Positions 37,502 through 47,731 are shown, counted from the first letter of the stretch. The stretch: 64,000 bases of DNA from Sediminibacterium sp. C3 (GCF_000508085.1 NZ_KI669560.1:2607815-2671814), one strand, 5' to 3'. The notes: generated from the sequence alone by a model not told the origin. Made by a program: numbers and translations.

Positions 37502-37945
37502 TTAAAATGGTAAATCATCAAAAGCTTCTGTTATATCAGAAGAAGGTGTCATAGGAGAAGCATTTGAAGCAGGAGCAGACTGATACCCACTGCCAGTATA
37601 TCCTCCGCTACTTGGAGAAGTGTCACCGCTTCTACTACCTAATAATTGCACACTGCTCACCCTTAAAGTAAGGGTGGCACCATTTGTACCATCTTTGGTA
37701 GTGTAAGTTCTGACATCAGGCTGACCCTCTACATATACTTGTGTACCTTTCTTTAAATAGGGGGCAATACCCGTTCTCTCTGTCCAATACGCGCAATCAA
37801 CCCAGGTTGTTTTATCTTTTTGATTACCCTGAGCATCCTTATACCGTTCCGTATGGGCAACAGTAAAATTGATTACATTTTTCCCATTAACATTATTCAA
37901 CATGGCATCTTTACCCAGATTCCCAATAGCTGTCAGTTTAATCAT
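37502..37945 (-). CDS. ssb: Single-stranded DNA-binding protein
   Basis: 147 aa. The N-terminal OB-fold (about residues 1-105) contains IGNLGKDAML and TTWVDCAYWTERTG. A glycine/serine-rich linker is followed by the acidic tip ITEAFDDLPF that recruits replication and repair proteins. It is divergent from mnmA across a 149-base gap containing the mnmA -7 box. Confidence 0.95.
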   Translation of the reverse strand: MIKLTAIGNLGKDAMLNNVNGKNVINFTVAHTERYKDAQGNQKDKTTWVDCAYWTERTGIAPYLKKGTQVYVEGQPDVRTYTTKDGTNGATLTLRVSSVQLLGSRSGDTSPSSGGYTGSGYQSAPASNASPMTPSSDITEAFDDLPF

Positions 37946-38068
37946 AGTGTGTGTTTTTTTATCAATTTCTAAAAAATGAAATTAAGTAAAATGCGTAATT
38001 CCCGCATTGCCAATTTGATTTTAACGGTTCTCGAAAGTCTAAATCGACCTTATTTGGCCCCATTGTTC

Positions 38069-38076
38069 TAATTTTG
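38069..38076 (+). promoter_or_regulatory. Putative -7 box of mnmA
   Basis: TAATTTTG matches TAnnTTTG, ending 18 bases before the mnmA ATG. A -33 TTTG at the standard distance is not seen. Confidence 0.45.
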
Positions 38077-38094
38077 CAGTAAATATTGGCAATT

Positions 38095-39210
38095 ATGAGT
38101 CGTAAGGGGAAAGTTCTGGTGGCAATGAGTGGGGGTATCGATAGTACCGTTACTGCACTTATGTTGCACCATGAGGGGTATGAAGTGATTGGCATAACCA
38201 TGAAAACCTGGGATTATGCCAGCAGCGGAACCAGCACGAAAGAGACCGGCTGCTGCAATATTGATTCTTTCAACGATGCCAGGCAGGCTGCCGTTCACCA
38301 CGGTTTTCCTCACTTCATTCTGGACATAAGAGACGAGTTCGGGGATTTTGTAATTGAAAACTTTGTAGAAGAATACCTGGCTGGAAGAACCCCCAATCCC
38401 TGTGTAATGTGCAATACGCATATCAAATGGAGGGCTTTGTTAAAAAGAGCCAATGCCTTGGAATGCGATTATATAGCAACCGGACATTATGCTTCTATCA
38501 GGCAACATACCAATGGCAGGTATGTAATCAGCAAAGGATTAGATGAAACAAAAGACCAGAGTTATGTGCTGTGGGGGTTAGATCAGGAACTCTTAAGCAG
38601 AACCATTATGCCTTTAGGTGGTTATCGCAAGTCCGCCATCAGACAAATGGCCATGGATATGGGCTACCCTGAATTAGCAAAGAAAAGTGAGAGTTATGAA
38701 ATCTGTTTTGTTCCGGACAATGACTACCGCGGATTTTTGAAAAGAAGAGTGGATGGTTTGGAAGATAAAGTGGCAGGTGGCTGGTTTGTAGACAAAACAG
38801 GCAAAAAACTCGGACAACATAAAGGGTATCCATTTTATACAATCGGACAAAGAAAAGGACTGGAGATTGCTATGGGGCATCCTGTATATGTAACCTCCAT
38901 TGATCCCGACAAAAATATTGTTGTTCTAGGAGATGAAGCTGATCTTGAACAAAATGATATGATGGTGGGAAAATTGAACTGGATAAAATACGATGGAATT
39001 ACAGACGGTATGGAAGCCATTACCCGAATCCGATACAAAGACAAGGGCGCACTTAGCAATTTATACAATGAACCCAATGGTAATATCAGGACTCGCTTTT
39101 ATGAAAATGTAAAAAGCATTGCACCTGGTCAGAGCGCTGTTTTTTATGAAGACAATGATGTTATTGGAGGAGGTATAATTCAGCGGGGTGAATTAATTCT
39201 TAATCCTTAA
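38095..39210 (+). CDS. mnmA: tRNA-specific 2-thiouridylase MnmA
   Basis: 371 aa from ATG MSRKGKVLVAMSGGIDST; a TTG start 3 codons earlier is rejected. It thiolates U34 of tRNA-Lys, -Glu and -Gln (tRNA-Gln with a UUG anticodon is present in this window). The PP-loop AMSGGIDSTVTAL lies at about residues 10-22, the first catalytic cysteine in NPCVMCN (about 100-106) and the second in SYEICFVPDNDY (about 200-211). Its stop overlaps the convergent RsmB-like gene by 4 bases. Confidence 0.95.
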   Translation: MSRKGKVLVAMSGGIDSTVTALMLHHEGYEVIGITMKTWDYASSGTSTKETGCCNIDSFNDARQAAVHHGFPHFILDIRDEFGDFVIENFVEEYLAGRTPNPCVMCNTHIKWRALLKRANALECDYIATGHYASIRQHTNGRYVISKGLDETKDQSYVLWGLDQELLSRTIMPLGGYRKSAIRQMAMDMGYPELAKKSESYEICFVPDNDYRGFLKRRVDGLEDKVAGGWFVDKTGKKLGQHKGYPFYTIGQRKGLEIAMGHPVYVTSIDPDKNIVVLGDEADLEQNDMMVGKLNWIKYDGITDGMEAITRIRYKDKGALSNLYNEPNGNIRTRFYENVKSIAPGQSAVFYEDNDVIGGGIIQRGELILNP

Positions 39211-40406
39211 TCCTGTTTTCTAAATAAAGCGGCGAACATAAAGTCTGCTCTTTTTTCAAAACCAGCAATCAATTGCTGGCTAATCAGTTCAGCTGTAAGA
39301 ATTGATTGTGAAATATACTGCACTATTCCTTCATTTTCTGCTTCAAATACAGAACAGGTTATATAGAGAAAATACCCACCAGGCCTCAACTTAGGGAATA
39401 CTGACGTCACAATAGATTCCTGCGTCTTTTGGTATTCCTGAATATGCTCCGTGTTAAAAAAAGAGAGCTGCTCTGGTGTTCTTCCCCAGGTACCACTACC
39501 TGAACAGGGTGCATCACAGATTATCAAATCAAATGTCTTATGCTGTAATTCGGGAGATTGAACTGGCTCACTCAGGTTCACAATTACAGAATCAAACTGT
39601 CGAATACCTGCCCGCTGAAATCTGCTGATTAAATTTTGAATGATTGTTTTTCTAACATCAGAAACGGTCAGATTAATATTACCTAGAACATCCCTTGCCA
39701 AAATTGATTTTCCTCCGCTTGCTGCGCAGGAGTCCCAGATATCAATAGAAGCATCTTTCCCTTTGCGCAGTTTTTTGGCAGGCTCCATTAATACAGCTGT
39801 TTGTTGCGAACTATAGTCCTGCACTACAAAATCCTTATCCACTTCCCCTATTCCTTCCAGTTTGGTTCCATTGGCCAATGCCAAACAATTGTCACTGATT
39901 GAACGGTAAGCAATATTTGCCTTATCGAGGGCTTTTAAAACATTTTGAAGTCTTCCCGGACGAATACGAATAAACAAATAAGGTTGAATCAAATGTGATT
40001 CATTGAATAATTTAAAATCAATTGATTTACTAATCCATTTTTCAAAAGGGAAAATCAGTTCTGATTTAAAATCAGGAATTTCTTTTTGAACAATAGCAAT
40101 TCGCTCTGATAACGCTGGTGACCATGCTTCTATCCATGCTTCACTGAATAATCCCCCCCAGTCATTGGGCTGTTCATTGCATAAAAAGACCGCAACCCTT
40201 ATGGCTTCTTCCGTCGGCAAATCAGCTAAGGATTTACCGGTTCTGAAATACTGATAGCAAAGCTGACCAATGAATTTACGATCCTTGGAACCGAACTTTT
40301 TGTTCGCAGCAAAATAGGCTTTCAGATAAATCGAAAATGGCGATTCATTCTTAAACGAGCTTAGTATTGCAGCAGCTGATTTTACATAATTGGCTGCGTA
40401 CTTCAC
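39207..40406 (-). CDS. RsmB/NOL1-NOP2-Sun-type RNA m5C methyltransferase
   Basis: 399 aa, GTG start overlapping the odhB stop (TAGTG). The C-terminal Rossmann methyltransferase has the SAM motif DSCAASGGKSILARD (about residues 221-235), the catalytic motif DAPCSGSGTWGR (about 293-304) and the second cysteine in ITCSVFEAENE. The N-terminal ~150 residues are diverged from NusB-like domains. The family methylates C967 of 16S rRNA or other RNA cytosines. Odd feature: it is coupled to the 2-oxoglutarate dehydrogenase genes. Confidence 0.88.
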   Translation of the reverse strand: MKYAANYVKSAAAILSSFKNESPFSIYLKAYFAANKKFGSKDRKFIGQLCYQYFRTGKSLADLPTEEAIRVAVFLCNEQPNDWGGLFSEAWIEAWSPALSERIAIVQKEIPDFKSELIFPFEKWISKSIDFKLFNESHLIQPYLFIRIRPGRLQNVLKALDKANIAYRSISDNCLALANGTKLEGIGEVDKDFVVQDYSSQQTAVLMEPAKKLRKGKDASIDIWDSCAASGGKSILARDVLGNINLTVSDVRKTIIQNLISRFQRAGIRQFDSVIVNLSEPVQSPELQHKTFDLIICDAPCSGSGTWGRTPEQLSFFNTEHIQEYQKTQESIVTSVFPKLRPGGYFLYITCSVFEAENEGIVQYISQSILTAELISQQLIAGFEKRADFMFAALFRKQD

Positions 40407-41629
40407 TATAATTCCAATAAAGCTTTAACAGGATCTTTTCCTATCAGCAACAAAGCCGGATTCTCTAATAATTCTTTCACTCGAACCAGGAAGCTAACAC
40501 TCTCTCTTCCATCGATAATACGGTGATCGTAACTCAAGGCCAAATACATCATAGGACGAATCACCACCTGACCATTGATAGCCATTGGACGTTCCTGGAT
40601 TTTGTGCATTCCCAAAATAGCACTTTGAGGGATATTGATAATTGGAGTGCTCATTAAGCTACCAAATACACCACCATTGGTAATGGTAAAAGTTCCACCC
40701 TGCAATTCATCCGCAGTTAATTTGCTATCTCTAGCTTTTGCTGCCAACTCTACCACTTTCTTTTCAATATCTGCCATACTAAGGCTCTCTACATTTCGCA
40801 TAACAGGAACAGTAAGACCTCTTGGAGTACTTACTGCGATACTAATATCCGCATAATCGTGATATACAATCTGATCTCCATCAATATAGGCATTCACCGA
40901 CGGCCACTCACCTAAAGCAATGGCACAGGCTTTAGCAAAGAAACTCATGAAACCCAGATTCACACCGTGTCCCTCTTTAAATTTATCCTTGTACTGTTTT
41001 CTGATTTCCATTATTTGCGTCATGTCCACTTCATTAAAAGTGGTCAACATGGCTGTTGTATTCTTTGACTCCACCAATCTTCTGCTGATGGTTCTTCTAA
41101 GTGCGCTCATTTTTTCCTGACGCACATTTCTGCTGAACATTGCTCCATCGGATGCAAAAGATTTCTTTCCAGGATTATTAATTGCATCCAGCACATCCTG
41201 TTTCATAATCTTACCACCTGTACCGGAAGGAGTAATGGATTTTGTATCCACTTTTTTATCAGCAATAATAGCTGAAGCCACTGGTGTAGCTTTAATATCA
41301 TTGGATACAGCTGTTACAGGTGCCTGATTGTTTACAACAGGCGCAGCAGCAGATGCAGGTGCGGGTGCAGGAGCAGCAACACCTTCAGGCTTTGCAGCCG
41401 TGTCATCAATATTTGCCAACACATCACCAATATTTAATGTGTCTCCCTCTTTACCAACAGTTTTCAGAATACCTGCTTTTTCAGCATTCACTTCAAAAGT
41501 GGCTTTCTCACTTTCCAACTCAGCAATCACTTCATCACGTTCCACCCATTCCCCATCTTTTTTAGTCCACTTTAATAGTGTTACTTCATTGATTGATTCA
41601 CCTACGGTTGGTACTTTTATTTCGATCAT
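40406..41629 (-). CDS. odhB: Dihydrolipoyllysine succinyltransferase (E2 of 2-oxoglutarate dehydrogenase)
   Basis: 407 aa. The E2 core of the 2-oxoglutarate dehydrogenase complex. The lipoyl lysine is in [11 protein letters not shown] (about residues 38-48). An alanine/proline-rich linker and a peripheral-subunit-binding domain ([20 protein letters not shown]) follow. The acyltransferase domain ends with the catalytic [13 protein letters not shown] (about 375-387). It is co-transcribed with odhA, 33 bases upstream. Confidence 0.95.
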   Translation of the reverse strand: MIEIKVPTVGESINEVTLLKWTKKDGEWVERDEVIAELESEKATFEVNAEKAGILKTVGKEGDTLNIGDVLANIDDTAAKPEGVAAPAPAPASAAAPVVNNQAPVTAVSNDIKATPVASAIIADKKVDTKSITPSGTGGKIMKQDVLDAINNPGKKSFASDGAMFSRNVRQEKMSALRRTISRRLVESKNTTAMLTTFNEVDMTQIMEIRKQYKDKFKEGHGVNLGFMSFFAKACAIALGEWPSVNAYIDGDQIVYHDYADISIAVSTPRGLTVPVMRNVESLSMADIEKKVVELAAKARDSKLTADELQGGTFTITNGGVFGSLMSTPIINIPQSAILGMHKIQERPMAINGQVVIRPMMYLALSYDHRIIDGRESVSFLVRVKELLENPALLLIGKDPVKALLEL

Positions 41630-41662
41630 AACGAGAGATTAATAAGGTATATAGTTTGACTA

Positions 41663-44404
41663 TTAAATATTAAATGCTGTTTCAATAATTTCCATTTGTT
41701 CCTGAGCATGCACTTTAGCATAACCAGTGGCTGTAGCTGCACTGGCATTTCGACTGATTACTCCAAAATTGATAGTTTTCAAATTAGTTTGAAGGAATCC
41801 GGCTGCGCCCATATTCAACGGTTCTTCCTGAACCCAGAACCAGGTAGCTTTATTGTACTTTTTGTATAAAGCATCCAATTGCTGAAGTGGCATTGGATAA
41901 ATCTGTTCCAATCTTACAATAGCAATGTCCTGTCTGTTTTCCTTTGCCTGCTTATCGGCCAGTTCAAAATAAAGTTTACCCGAACAGAACAAAACTTTTT
42001 TAACTGCAGTAGCATCCTGAACAAATGCATCATCAATTACTTCTTTAAATCCGCCTGTAAGGAATTCTTCTTTTGTACTGTATGTACCAGGATTACGAAG
42101 ATTGGCTTTCGGTGAGAAATTGATCAATGGTTTTCTGAAATTCCAGGTAGTCTGTCTTCTGAATGCATGGAATAAATTAGCTGCACTGGTTATATTGGTA
42201 ACTACCATATTTAATTCAGCACACATTTGAAGGAAGCGCTCCATTCTTGCACTACTATGCTCAGGACCCTGTCCTTCGTAACCATGTGGCAACAACATGA
42301 CAAGACCATTTTGTCTCTGCCACTTTTGCTCACCTGCTGCAATAAACTGATCAATCATCGTTTGAGCACCATTACAGAAATCGCCAAACTGTGCTTCCCA
42401 AATCACCAACGCATTCGGATTAGCCATTGCATAACCATATTCAAAACCTAAAACACCGTACTCACTAAGCAAAGAATTATAGATTCTGAATTGCTCCTGA
42501 TTTTCCTGAAAATGGTTCAGACGATTGTACTCTGCATTGGTCTCTTCGTCTCTTAATACGGCATGACGGTGGCTGAAAGTTCCACGCTTCACGTCCTGAC
42601 CACTCATACGTACTACATTCCCATCAGTCAGAATAGAGCCGTACGCCATCAATTCAGCAGTAGCCCAATCCACTTTTCCTTCTGTCTCAAATATTTTAAC
42701 CTTATCCTGAATTAATTTTTCAATTTTCTTCAATGGCTTAAAATCAGTTGGCCATTTCATCAATCCATTGAAAAGCAGATTGAATTTTGCATCGTCAATA
42801 GCAGTGATAGGAGAAAACTCAAAATCCTCAGCTTTCGCTTTTACAAATGATTTCCAAATTAACTCTGGTGGTTGATGTTTATAAGGTAATGGGTTTTGCT
42901 TTACTTCATCCAAACGTTCCTGCAAGTCGCTCCAGAATTTCTTTTCCATAGACTTGGCCAGTTCCTGGGCATCGCTTGTTCCATTCTGGATAAGATACTG
43001 AGTGTATATTTCCCTCGGATTCTGGTGTTTGTCAATTAAAGCATATAACTGAGGCTGCGTATATTTCGGATCATCCCCTTCATTGTGACCATGTTTGCGA
43101 TAACAAACCATGTCAATGAAAATATCCGATTTAAATTCCTGTCTGTATCTGGTTGCTATTTCAGCACATTTCACCACTGCTTCTGCATCATCCCCATTTA
43201 CGTGCAGCACAGGTGCTTGCACCATGGCCGCAACTGAAGTTGAATAATCAGCACTGCGGGCATCATCAAAATCAGTGGTAAATCCTATTTGGTTATTAAT
43301 AACAAAGTGTATTGTTCCACCCGTATAATAACCACGAAGTTTGCTCATCTGCAATACTTCATACACAATGCCCTGTCCTGCTACAGAAGCATCTCCGTGA
43401 ATTAAAATGGGTAAAATATTTTCAAAATGACTTTCTGAAATCAAATCCGCTTTTGCTCTAGCAAATCCTACTACTACCGGATCAACGGCTTCCAAATGGG
43501 AAGGATTTGGCATTAGCTTCAAATGAATCGTTTTATCATCTAGTGTTTTCACTTCGCTGCCATACCCCATATGGTATTTCACATCTCCGCTTCCCATGGT
43601 CTGATCAATGGTTGCTGTACCTTCAAACTCACTGAAAATCTGTTCATAGGTTTTTCCCATGATATTGGCCAACACATTCAATCTTCCTCTATGCGCCATC
43701 CCAATTACTACTTCCTGTACTTCCTGATGGGCAGCGGTATTAATAATTGCATCCAGTGCGGCAATGGTAGTTTCCCCTCCTTCAAGTGAAAACCTTTTTT
43801 GCCCGATATACTTGGTATGCAAGAACTTTTCGAACATTACGCCCTGGTTGAGTTTTTCCAGGATGCGCTGTTTCTTATTTAGTGGTAGCGGCTTAGCAAA
43901 ATTTTGCTCCATTTCAGCAGTCAGAAAATCTACTTTCTTCTGATCACTGATATATTTAAACTCTATCCCAACGTTACCGGCATAGGCATTTTGCAGATGC
44001 GTAAGAATTTGTTTCAATGTAGCAGGACCCAATCCAATTAAATTGCCCGCCTGGAAAACAGTAGTAAGGTCAGCATCTGACAAACCAAAGAAACTAAGGT
44101 CCAGATTAGCTCCCCTGTCCTTTCTTGTTCTGATTGGATTGGTTTTGGCTATTAAATGCCCTTTATTTCTATACCCAAGAATCAACCTGTAGACTTTAAT
44201 TTCCTGCATCCAGTTAATGGATCCGGCATCTGCTGATCCGGAAGCAGCCTGGCCAGCTGCGTAATTTCCATTGACAGCAAAGTCAAATCCTTCAAAAAAC
44301 TTTCTTAAATCTGGGTCAACCAGCGATGGATCAGTTACAAAGTCCTTATAAAGACTCTCAATGAATGCCGGATGTGAATGGGTGATGTACGAAAAATCCT
44401 TCAT
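41663..44404 (-). CDS. odhA: 2-oxoglutarate dehydrogenase E1 component
   Basis: 913 aa, full length. The thiamine-diphosphate decarboxylase of the TCA cycle. The TPP-binding motif is GDDAEAVVKCAEIATRY (about residues 392-408) with RKHGHNEGDDP downstream. The pyrimidine domain has EYGVLGFEYGYAMANP and LLPHGYEGQGPEHSSARMER. The N-terminal motif FAVNG and IKVYRLILGYRNKGHL match the E1o (not pyruvate E1) family. First gene of odhA-odhB-rsmB-like. Confidence 0.97.
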   Translation of the reverse strand: MKDFSYITHSHPAFIESLYKDFVTDPSLVDPDLRKFFEGFDFAVNGNYAAGQAASGSADAGSINWMQEIKVYRLILGYRNKGHLIAKTNPIRTRKDRGANLDLSFFGLSDADLTTVFQAGNLIGLGPATLKQILTHLQNAYAGNVGIEFKYISDQKKVDFLTAEMEQNFAKPLPLNKKQRILEKLNQGVMFEKFLHTKYIGQKRFSLEGGETTIAALDAIINTAAHQEVQEVVIGMAHRGRLNVLANIMGKTYEQIFSEFEGTATIDQTMGSGDVKYHMGYGSEVKTLDDKTIHLKLMPNPSHLEAVDPVVVGFARAKADLISESHFENILPILIHGDASVAGQGIVYEVLQMSKLRGYYTGGTIHFVINNQIGFTTDFDDARSADYSTSVAAMVQAPVLHVNGDDAEAVVKCAEIATRYRQEFKSDIFIDMVCYRKHGHNEGDDPKYTQPQLYALIDKHQNPREIYTQYLIQNGTSDAQELAKSMEKKFWSDLQERLDEVKQNPLPYKHQPPELIWKSFVKAKAEDFEFSPITAIDDAKFNLLFNGLMKWPTDFKPLKKIEKLIQDKVKIFETEGKVDWATAELMAYGSILTDGNVVRMSGQDVKRGTFSHRHAVLRDEETNAEYNRLNHFQENQEQFRIYNSLLSEYGVLGFEYGYAMANPNALVIWEAQFGDFCNGAQTMIDQFIAAGEQKWQRQNGLVMLLPHGYEGQGPEHSSARMERFLQMCAELNMVVTNITSAANLFHAFRRQTTWNFRKPLINFSPKANLRNPGTYSTKEEFLTGGFKEVIDDAFVQDATAVKKVLFCSGKLYFELADKQAKENRQDIAIVRLEQIYPMPLQQLDALYKKYNKATWFWVQEEPLNMGAAGFLQTNLKTINFGVISRNASAATATGYAKVHAQEQMEIIETAFNI

Positions 44405-44580
44405 TTGGCTTAATTATGCAGCTTTTCAATCTAAATTGGGGCAAATATCGGGCATTGGAGGCAGAAAATAAACCAAAAAATAAGCTAAACCTAGGTTAAT
44501 TATACACAGTCCGATTTTGAGCTGATTTGGCTTTTTTTGATTTTTTTTATTTAAAATTTTCAAATTTGCCTGAAAGCTAT

Positions 44581-44588
44581 TACCTTTG
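44581..44588 (+). promoter_or_regulatory. -7 box of the rpsT promoter
   Basis: TACCTTTG within ATTACCTTTGCC is identical to the extended -7 boxes of rplK and the tRNA-tuf operon. At the standard distance upstream the -33 reads TTTC (one mismatch, 44558-44561, 19-base spacer). The predicted leader is about 15 bases. Confidence 0.6.
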
Positions 44589-44609
44589 CCGTCCCGAAAA
44601 AATTAGAAA

Positions 44610-44864
44610 ATGGCAAATCACTCAGCTACAAAGAAAGACGTTAGACAAGCCGCTAAGCGCCGTGACCGTAACCGTTACTATGGTAAAACTACCCGTAACG
44701 CTATCCGTGACTTAAAAACAAGCGCAGAGAAAAAAGGATACGAAGAAAAGCTTCCTGATGTTATTTCAATGATTGACAAATTGGCTAAGCGTGGAATTAT
44801 CCATAAAAACAAAGCAGCCAATCTGAAGAGCAAATTAGTGAAGAAAGCAGCAAACTTAGCTTAA
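44610..44864 (+). CDS. rpsT: 30S ribosomal protein S20 (bS20)
   Basis: 84 aa, rich in lysine, arginine and alanine. It binds the 5' domain of 16S rRNA. It begins MANHSATKKDVRQAAKRRDR and ends IHKNKAANLKSKLVKKAANL, the typical bS20 C-terminal helix. A monocistronic gene with a promoter and a strong terminator. Confidence 0.96.
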   Translation: MANHSATKKDVRQAAKRRDRNRYYGKTTRNAIRDLKTSAEKKGYEEKLPDVISMIDKLAKRGIIHKNKAANLKSKLVKKAANLA

Positions 44865-44892
44865 CTGAGACTGCTCTCCTGAAAATACCTTA

Positions 44893-44920
44893 AGCCAATC
44901 AAATCTGATTGGCTTTTTTT
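44893..44920 (+). terminator. Rho-independent terminator of rpsT
   Basis: Stem AGCCAATCA/TGATTGGCT with a 4-nt loop, followed by six T. It lies 28 bases after the rpsT stop. Confidence 0.9.
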
Positions 44921-44951
44921 ATTGAAACCCCATTAACTGAACCATTCTTGG

Positions 44952-46328
44952 CTAAGCCTGAGATCCGATAGGGAATTCAACCTGAAACTGATTCAAATTT
45001 TCTCCTTTGGCATGATAGCGTAATCTGCCTTTGTGTATTTGTATAATCCTGTCAATAATCGCAAGCCCAAGGCCAAACCCTTTCTTAGTACCTGCATTCG
45101 CCCCCCTGAAAAAGGGAAGAAACATTTTTTCTACTTCTTCTGATTTTAGTTGCTTGCCTTTGTTCTGAAATATGATTGATAGCTGCTGATTCCCTGTTTG
45201 AATAATTATCTGCACTGCTTTATCTTCTGAATACAAATAAGCGTTTTTAATTAGATTTACAAATGCTGCTCTTAGTAAAGACTCATTCCCTTTCACAATT
45301 AACTCTTCATCATCATTGGGGAGCGTATCATAACTGATATCAATCTTACCATCTGGAAAGCTCTTGTTAAAATAGGCAGCAGTATCATACAACAACTCAT
45401 CTACTCTGAACAGAGGCCAGTTCTCTACAAACTCTAGTTGTTCATTTTGAGAAATTTCTAATAAGGCATTGGTTAATTCTATCAATTGCTGCTGATCTTC
45501 TTTTAACGAAAGAAGAACTTTCCGAAATCCTTCAACATCATTCACGTTATTTAAAGCTGCTTCTGTTTGAGAAAGCATCACCGCAAGTGGAGTCCTTAAC
45601 TCGTGAGAACTATGCTGTACAAAGCTTTTACGATATTCAAAACCAGTGCGAATTCTTTCCAGCATGGCATTAAAGTTCTTTGCAATGGCATTTATTTCGT
45701 CCTTTGCAGGTTTTACCGTTATCCTTTCAGATAGGTTAAAAACATTGGTCCGCTGCATCTGATCACTCAACTCAACAATAGGCTTAATGGCCTGACGAAC
45801 AAACAAAAAGGAAATAACCGCTGTTAGCAATAATGAACCAGCAAATACGCCTGAAAGAATAAAACTCATCGTCTTTACTTTCTTTAACCCTACCATATCA
45901 AAAGCTTCTGTAACCAGATATTGATTCTGCTCGGGCTTATACACTGCAACAATTTGATTCTGAGCAGAGTCCGTAACCTGAAGCTTACCATCTTCCTTCA
46001 CTTTTTCGTAATTAATTTTGGGTACGTCTATAGCACTATTATTCCCCAAACTAAAAACCACAGATAAGTTTGAATCCAATACAAAAAGATGTTCGTTAAT
46101 TAATGCAATTCGGTGCACTTCCAACACATCATTCTGCTGAATACTTTCGCTTTTCTTTGCAATAGATTGATAAATTTCATACAAGTCCTCGCCCTCCAGT
46201 TCTACACGACTATAATAGTCTTCCTCACGGTAAGAAGCATACAAAAAATAAATACTGGTGCAGGCAATCAAAAGAATTCCAGCGACAAAACTGGTAAACA
46301 ACAAAGCAAATCTGAGCTTTAAATTCAT
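44952..46328 (-). CDS. HAMP sensor histidine kinase
   Basis: 458 aa. TM1 is at about residues 8-28, with a periplasmic sensor region to about 150, TM2 at about 153-175, a HAMP linker, and HisKA with the phospho-accepting histidine in FVQHSSHELRTPLAV. HATPase_c has the N box (AAFVNLIKNAYLYS) and G boxes (KKGFGLGLAIIDRI). It is the last gene of a GIN-lipoprotein/response-regulator/kinase operon. The signal is unknown; the small periplasmic domain has no recognised ligand site. Confidence 0.92.
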   Translation of the reverse strand: MNLKLRFALLFTSFVAGILLIACTSIYFLYASYREEDYYSRVELEGEDLYEIYQSIAKKSESIQQNDVLEVHRIALINEHLFVLDSNLSVVFSLGNNSAIDVPKINYEKVKEDGKLQVTDSAQNQIVAVYKPEQNQYLVTEAFDMVGLKKVKTMSFILSGVFAGSLLLTAVISFLFVRQAIKPIVELSDQMQRTNVFNLSERITVKPAKDEINAIAKNFNAMLERIRTGFEYRKSFVQHSSHELRTPLAVMLSQTEAALNNVNDVEGFRKVLLSLKEDQQQLIELTNALLEISQNEQLEFVENWPLFRVDELLYDTAAYFNKSFPDGKIDISYDTLPNDDEELIVKGNESLLRAAFVNLIKNAYLYSEDKAVQIIIQTGNQQLSIIFQNKGKQLKSEEVEKMFLPFFRGANAGTKKGFGLGLAIIDRIIQIHKGRLRYHAKGENLNQFQVEFPIGSQA

Positions 46329-46331
46329 CGG

Positions 46332-47012
46332 CTATTTTATATAGTAACCAAAACCCGGTTTCGTATGAATCAATTTTTTATCAAAAGGCTTGTCAATTTT
46401 ATTCCTTAGAAAACTAATATACACTTCAATGGTATTGGTTCCGGTGTCAAAACTAAGGTCCCAAACTTTTTCCAGTATTTCCTGCTTTGAAATTACACGC
46501 TCCGGCGTTCTAGCCAATAAAGTCAGCAATGTAAATTCCTTGGAAGTAAGATTTATGGTAATTCCTGATCGGTTTACACTTTTTTGCTTAAAATCAATTT
46601 CCAGATCTTCATATACCAGCTTTTCTTCTTTATCTGTAACGTCTGTTCTTTTAAAAAGCACTTTCAATCTGGCAAAAAGTTCATCGAAATGAAAGGGCTT
46701 CACCAGGTAATCATCGGCCCCTACATCAAAAGCTTCTACTTTATCATGAATTTCTCCCATTGCTGTTAACATAACAATAGGTAATCTGGCACTGCTCTTT
46801 CTAAAAAGTCTGCACAATTCAATACCCGATTTCCCTGGCATATTAATGTCCAGTAAAGCAAGAGAATAATTATTTTCCAGAAACAACTTTTCTGCAGAAT
46901 CCCCGTCTTTGGCAAGATCAACATCATATCCAACCCGGGTTAATTCTTCTTTAATAGCAGTAGCAAGTTTAGCTTCATCCTCAGCTAAAAGAATTCTATA
47001 TTTCTTTTCCAT
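46332..47012 (-). CDS. OmpR/PhoB-family response regulator
   Basis: 226 aa. The receiver domain has the acidic pair in LLAEDEAKLA, the phospho-acceptor aspartate in LALLDINMPGKSG (about residue 55), and the conserved threonine/lysine in VMLTAMGE and DYLVKPFHF. A C-terminal winged-helix DNA-binding domain (about 130-225) contains NLTSKEFTLLTLL and GTNTIEVYISFLRNKI. Adjacent to its partner kinase (3-base gap) and overlapping the GIN gene by one base. Confidence 0.95.
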   Translation of the reverse strand: MEKKYRILLAEDEAKLATAIKEELTRVGYDVDLAKDGDSAEKLFLENNYSLALLDINMPGKSGIELCRLFRKSSARLPIVMLTAMGEIHDKVEAFDVGADDYLVKPFHFDELFARLKVLFKRTDVTDKEEKLVYEDLEIDFKQKSVNRSGITINLTSKEFTLLTLLARTPERVISKQEILEKVWDLSFDTGTNTIEVYISFLRNKIDKPFDKKLIHTKPGFGYYIK

Positions 47013-47731
47013 TAATCCAACTTTTTAACATTTCCTGCACCAACAATTTTCTGACTAACTTCAGCATTGCCTTTGTAAAAAACATCGCCAGAGCCCATAA
47101 TTTTTATATCAAGCTGATTGTCAGCAAATACTTTAACATTCCCGTTGCCTGCAATTTTTATTGAAGAATTCTCTGACTTCAATGTTTCTGCATTGCAATC
47201 ACCGGTTCCAGCAATATCAAATTTAGCTTGCTTTGTTTCACCCGCCAATGTTACATTACCCGAGCCTGCAATATCCACTTCTATCCTAGGAGTATTTACT
47301 TCCAGATTTACATCTCCCTGTCCGGCAATGTCTATTTTTAACTCACTGGCCCCGCTAAATTTCCCCTTACCAGTTATATTACCCGATCCAGCCAGATGAA
47401 TCCCAGACAATCTGGGAGTGGTAATGGTAATTTTAATACCATGATCCGATTTAATATTGAACTTCCGTTTGGTCTTAAATACTAGTTCATCATTGCTTTC
47501 CGACATCAATACAAGATGTTGTAAATTCTCATCTGTTTCAACTGTAACAGAAGTTTCTGTACCAGGAATCAGAACAATATCAAAATTCCCTTTAATAACA
47601 ATTTTCTCTGCTTTTTTCACATTCCGTTTTTCGGAAATAATATTACCGTCGCCATGAACAGTTTTTCCTATCCAGTTACAGGAACTAATGACAACTGCCA
47701 ATAGCATCAAAGCAAAAACCCGAAGTTTCAT
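47012..47731 (-). CDS. GIN-domain (DUF2807) lipoprotein
   Basis: 239 aa from ATG MKLRVFALMLLAVVISSC, with a lipobox cysteine at 18. The head GIN domain is a repetitive beta-helix. Repeats of the form DIAG(S/T)G(N/D)V occur many times (IHLAGSGNITG, IDIAGQGDVN, VDIAGSGNVT, FDIAGTGDCN, IKIAGNGNVK), ending KIVGAGNVKKL. Function unknown; abundant in Bacteroidota envelopes. It is transcribed with the response regulator and kinase downstream. The ATG chosen excludes a non-conserved upstream extension. Confidence 0.85.
   Translation of the reverse strand: MKLRVFALMLLAVVISSCNWIGKTVHGDGNIISEKRNVKKAEKIVIKGNFDIVLIPGTETSVTVETDENLQHLVLMSESNDELVFKTKRKFNIKSDHGIKITITTPRLSGIHLAGSGNITGKGKFSGASELKIDIAGQGDVNLEVNTPRIEVDIAGSGNVTLAGETKQAKFDIAGTGDCNAETLKSENSSIKIAGNGNVKVFADNQLDIKIMGSGDVFYKGNAEVSQKIVGAGNVKKLD

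Noticed and set aside
38086..38094. TTG start of mnmA
   Set aside because: The ATG at 38095 begins with the conserved SRKGKVLVAMSGG and is preceded by a promoter box.
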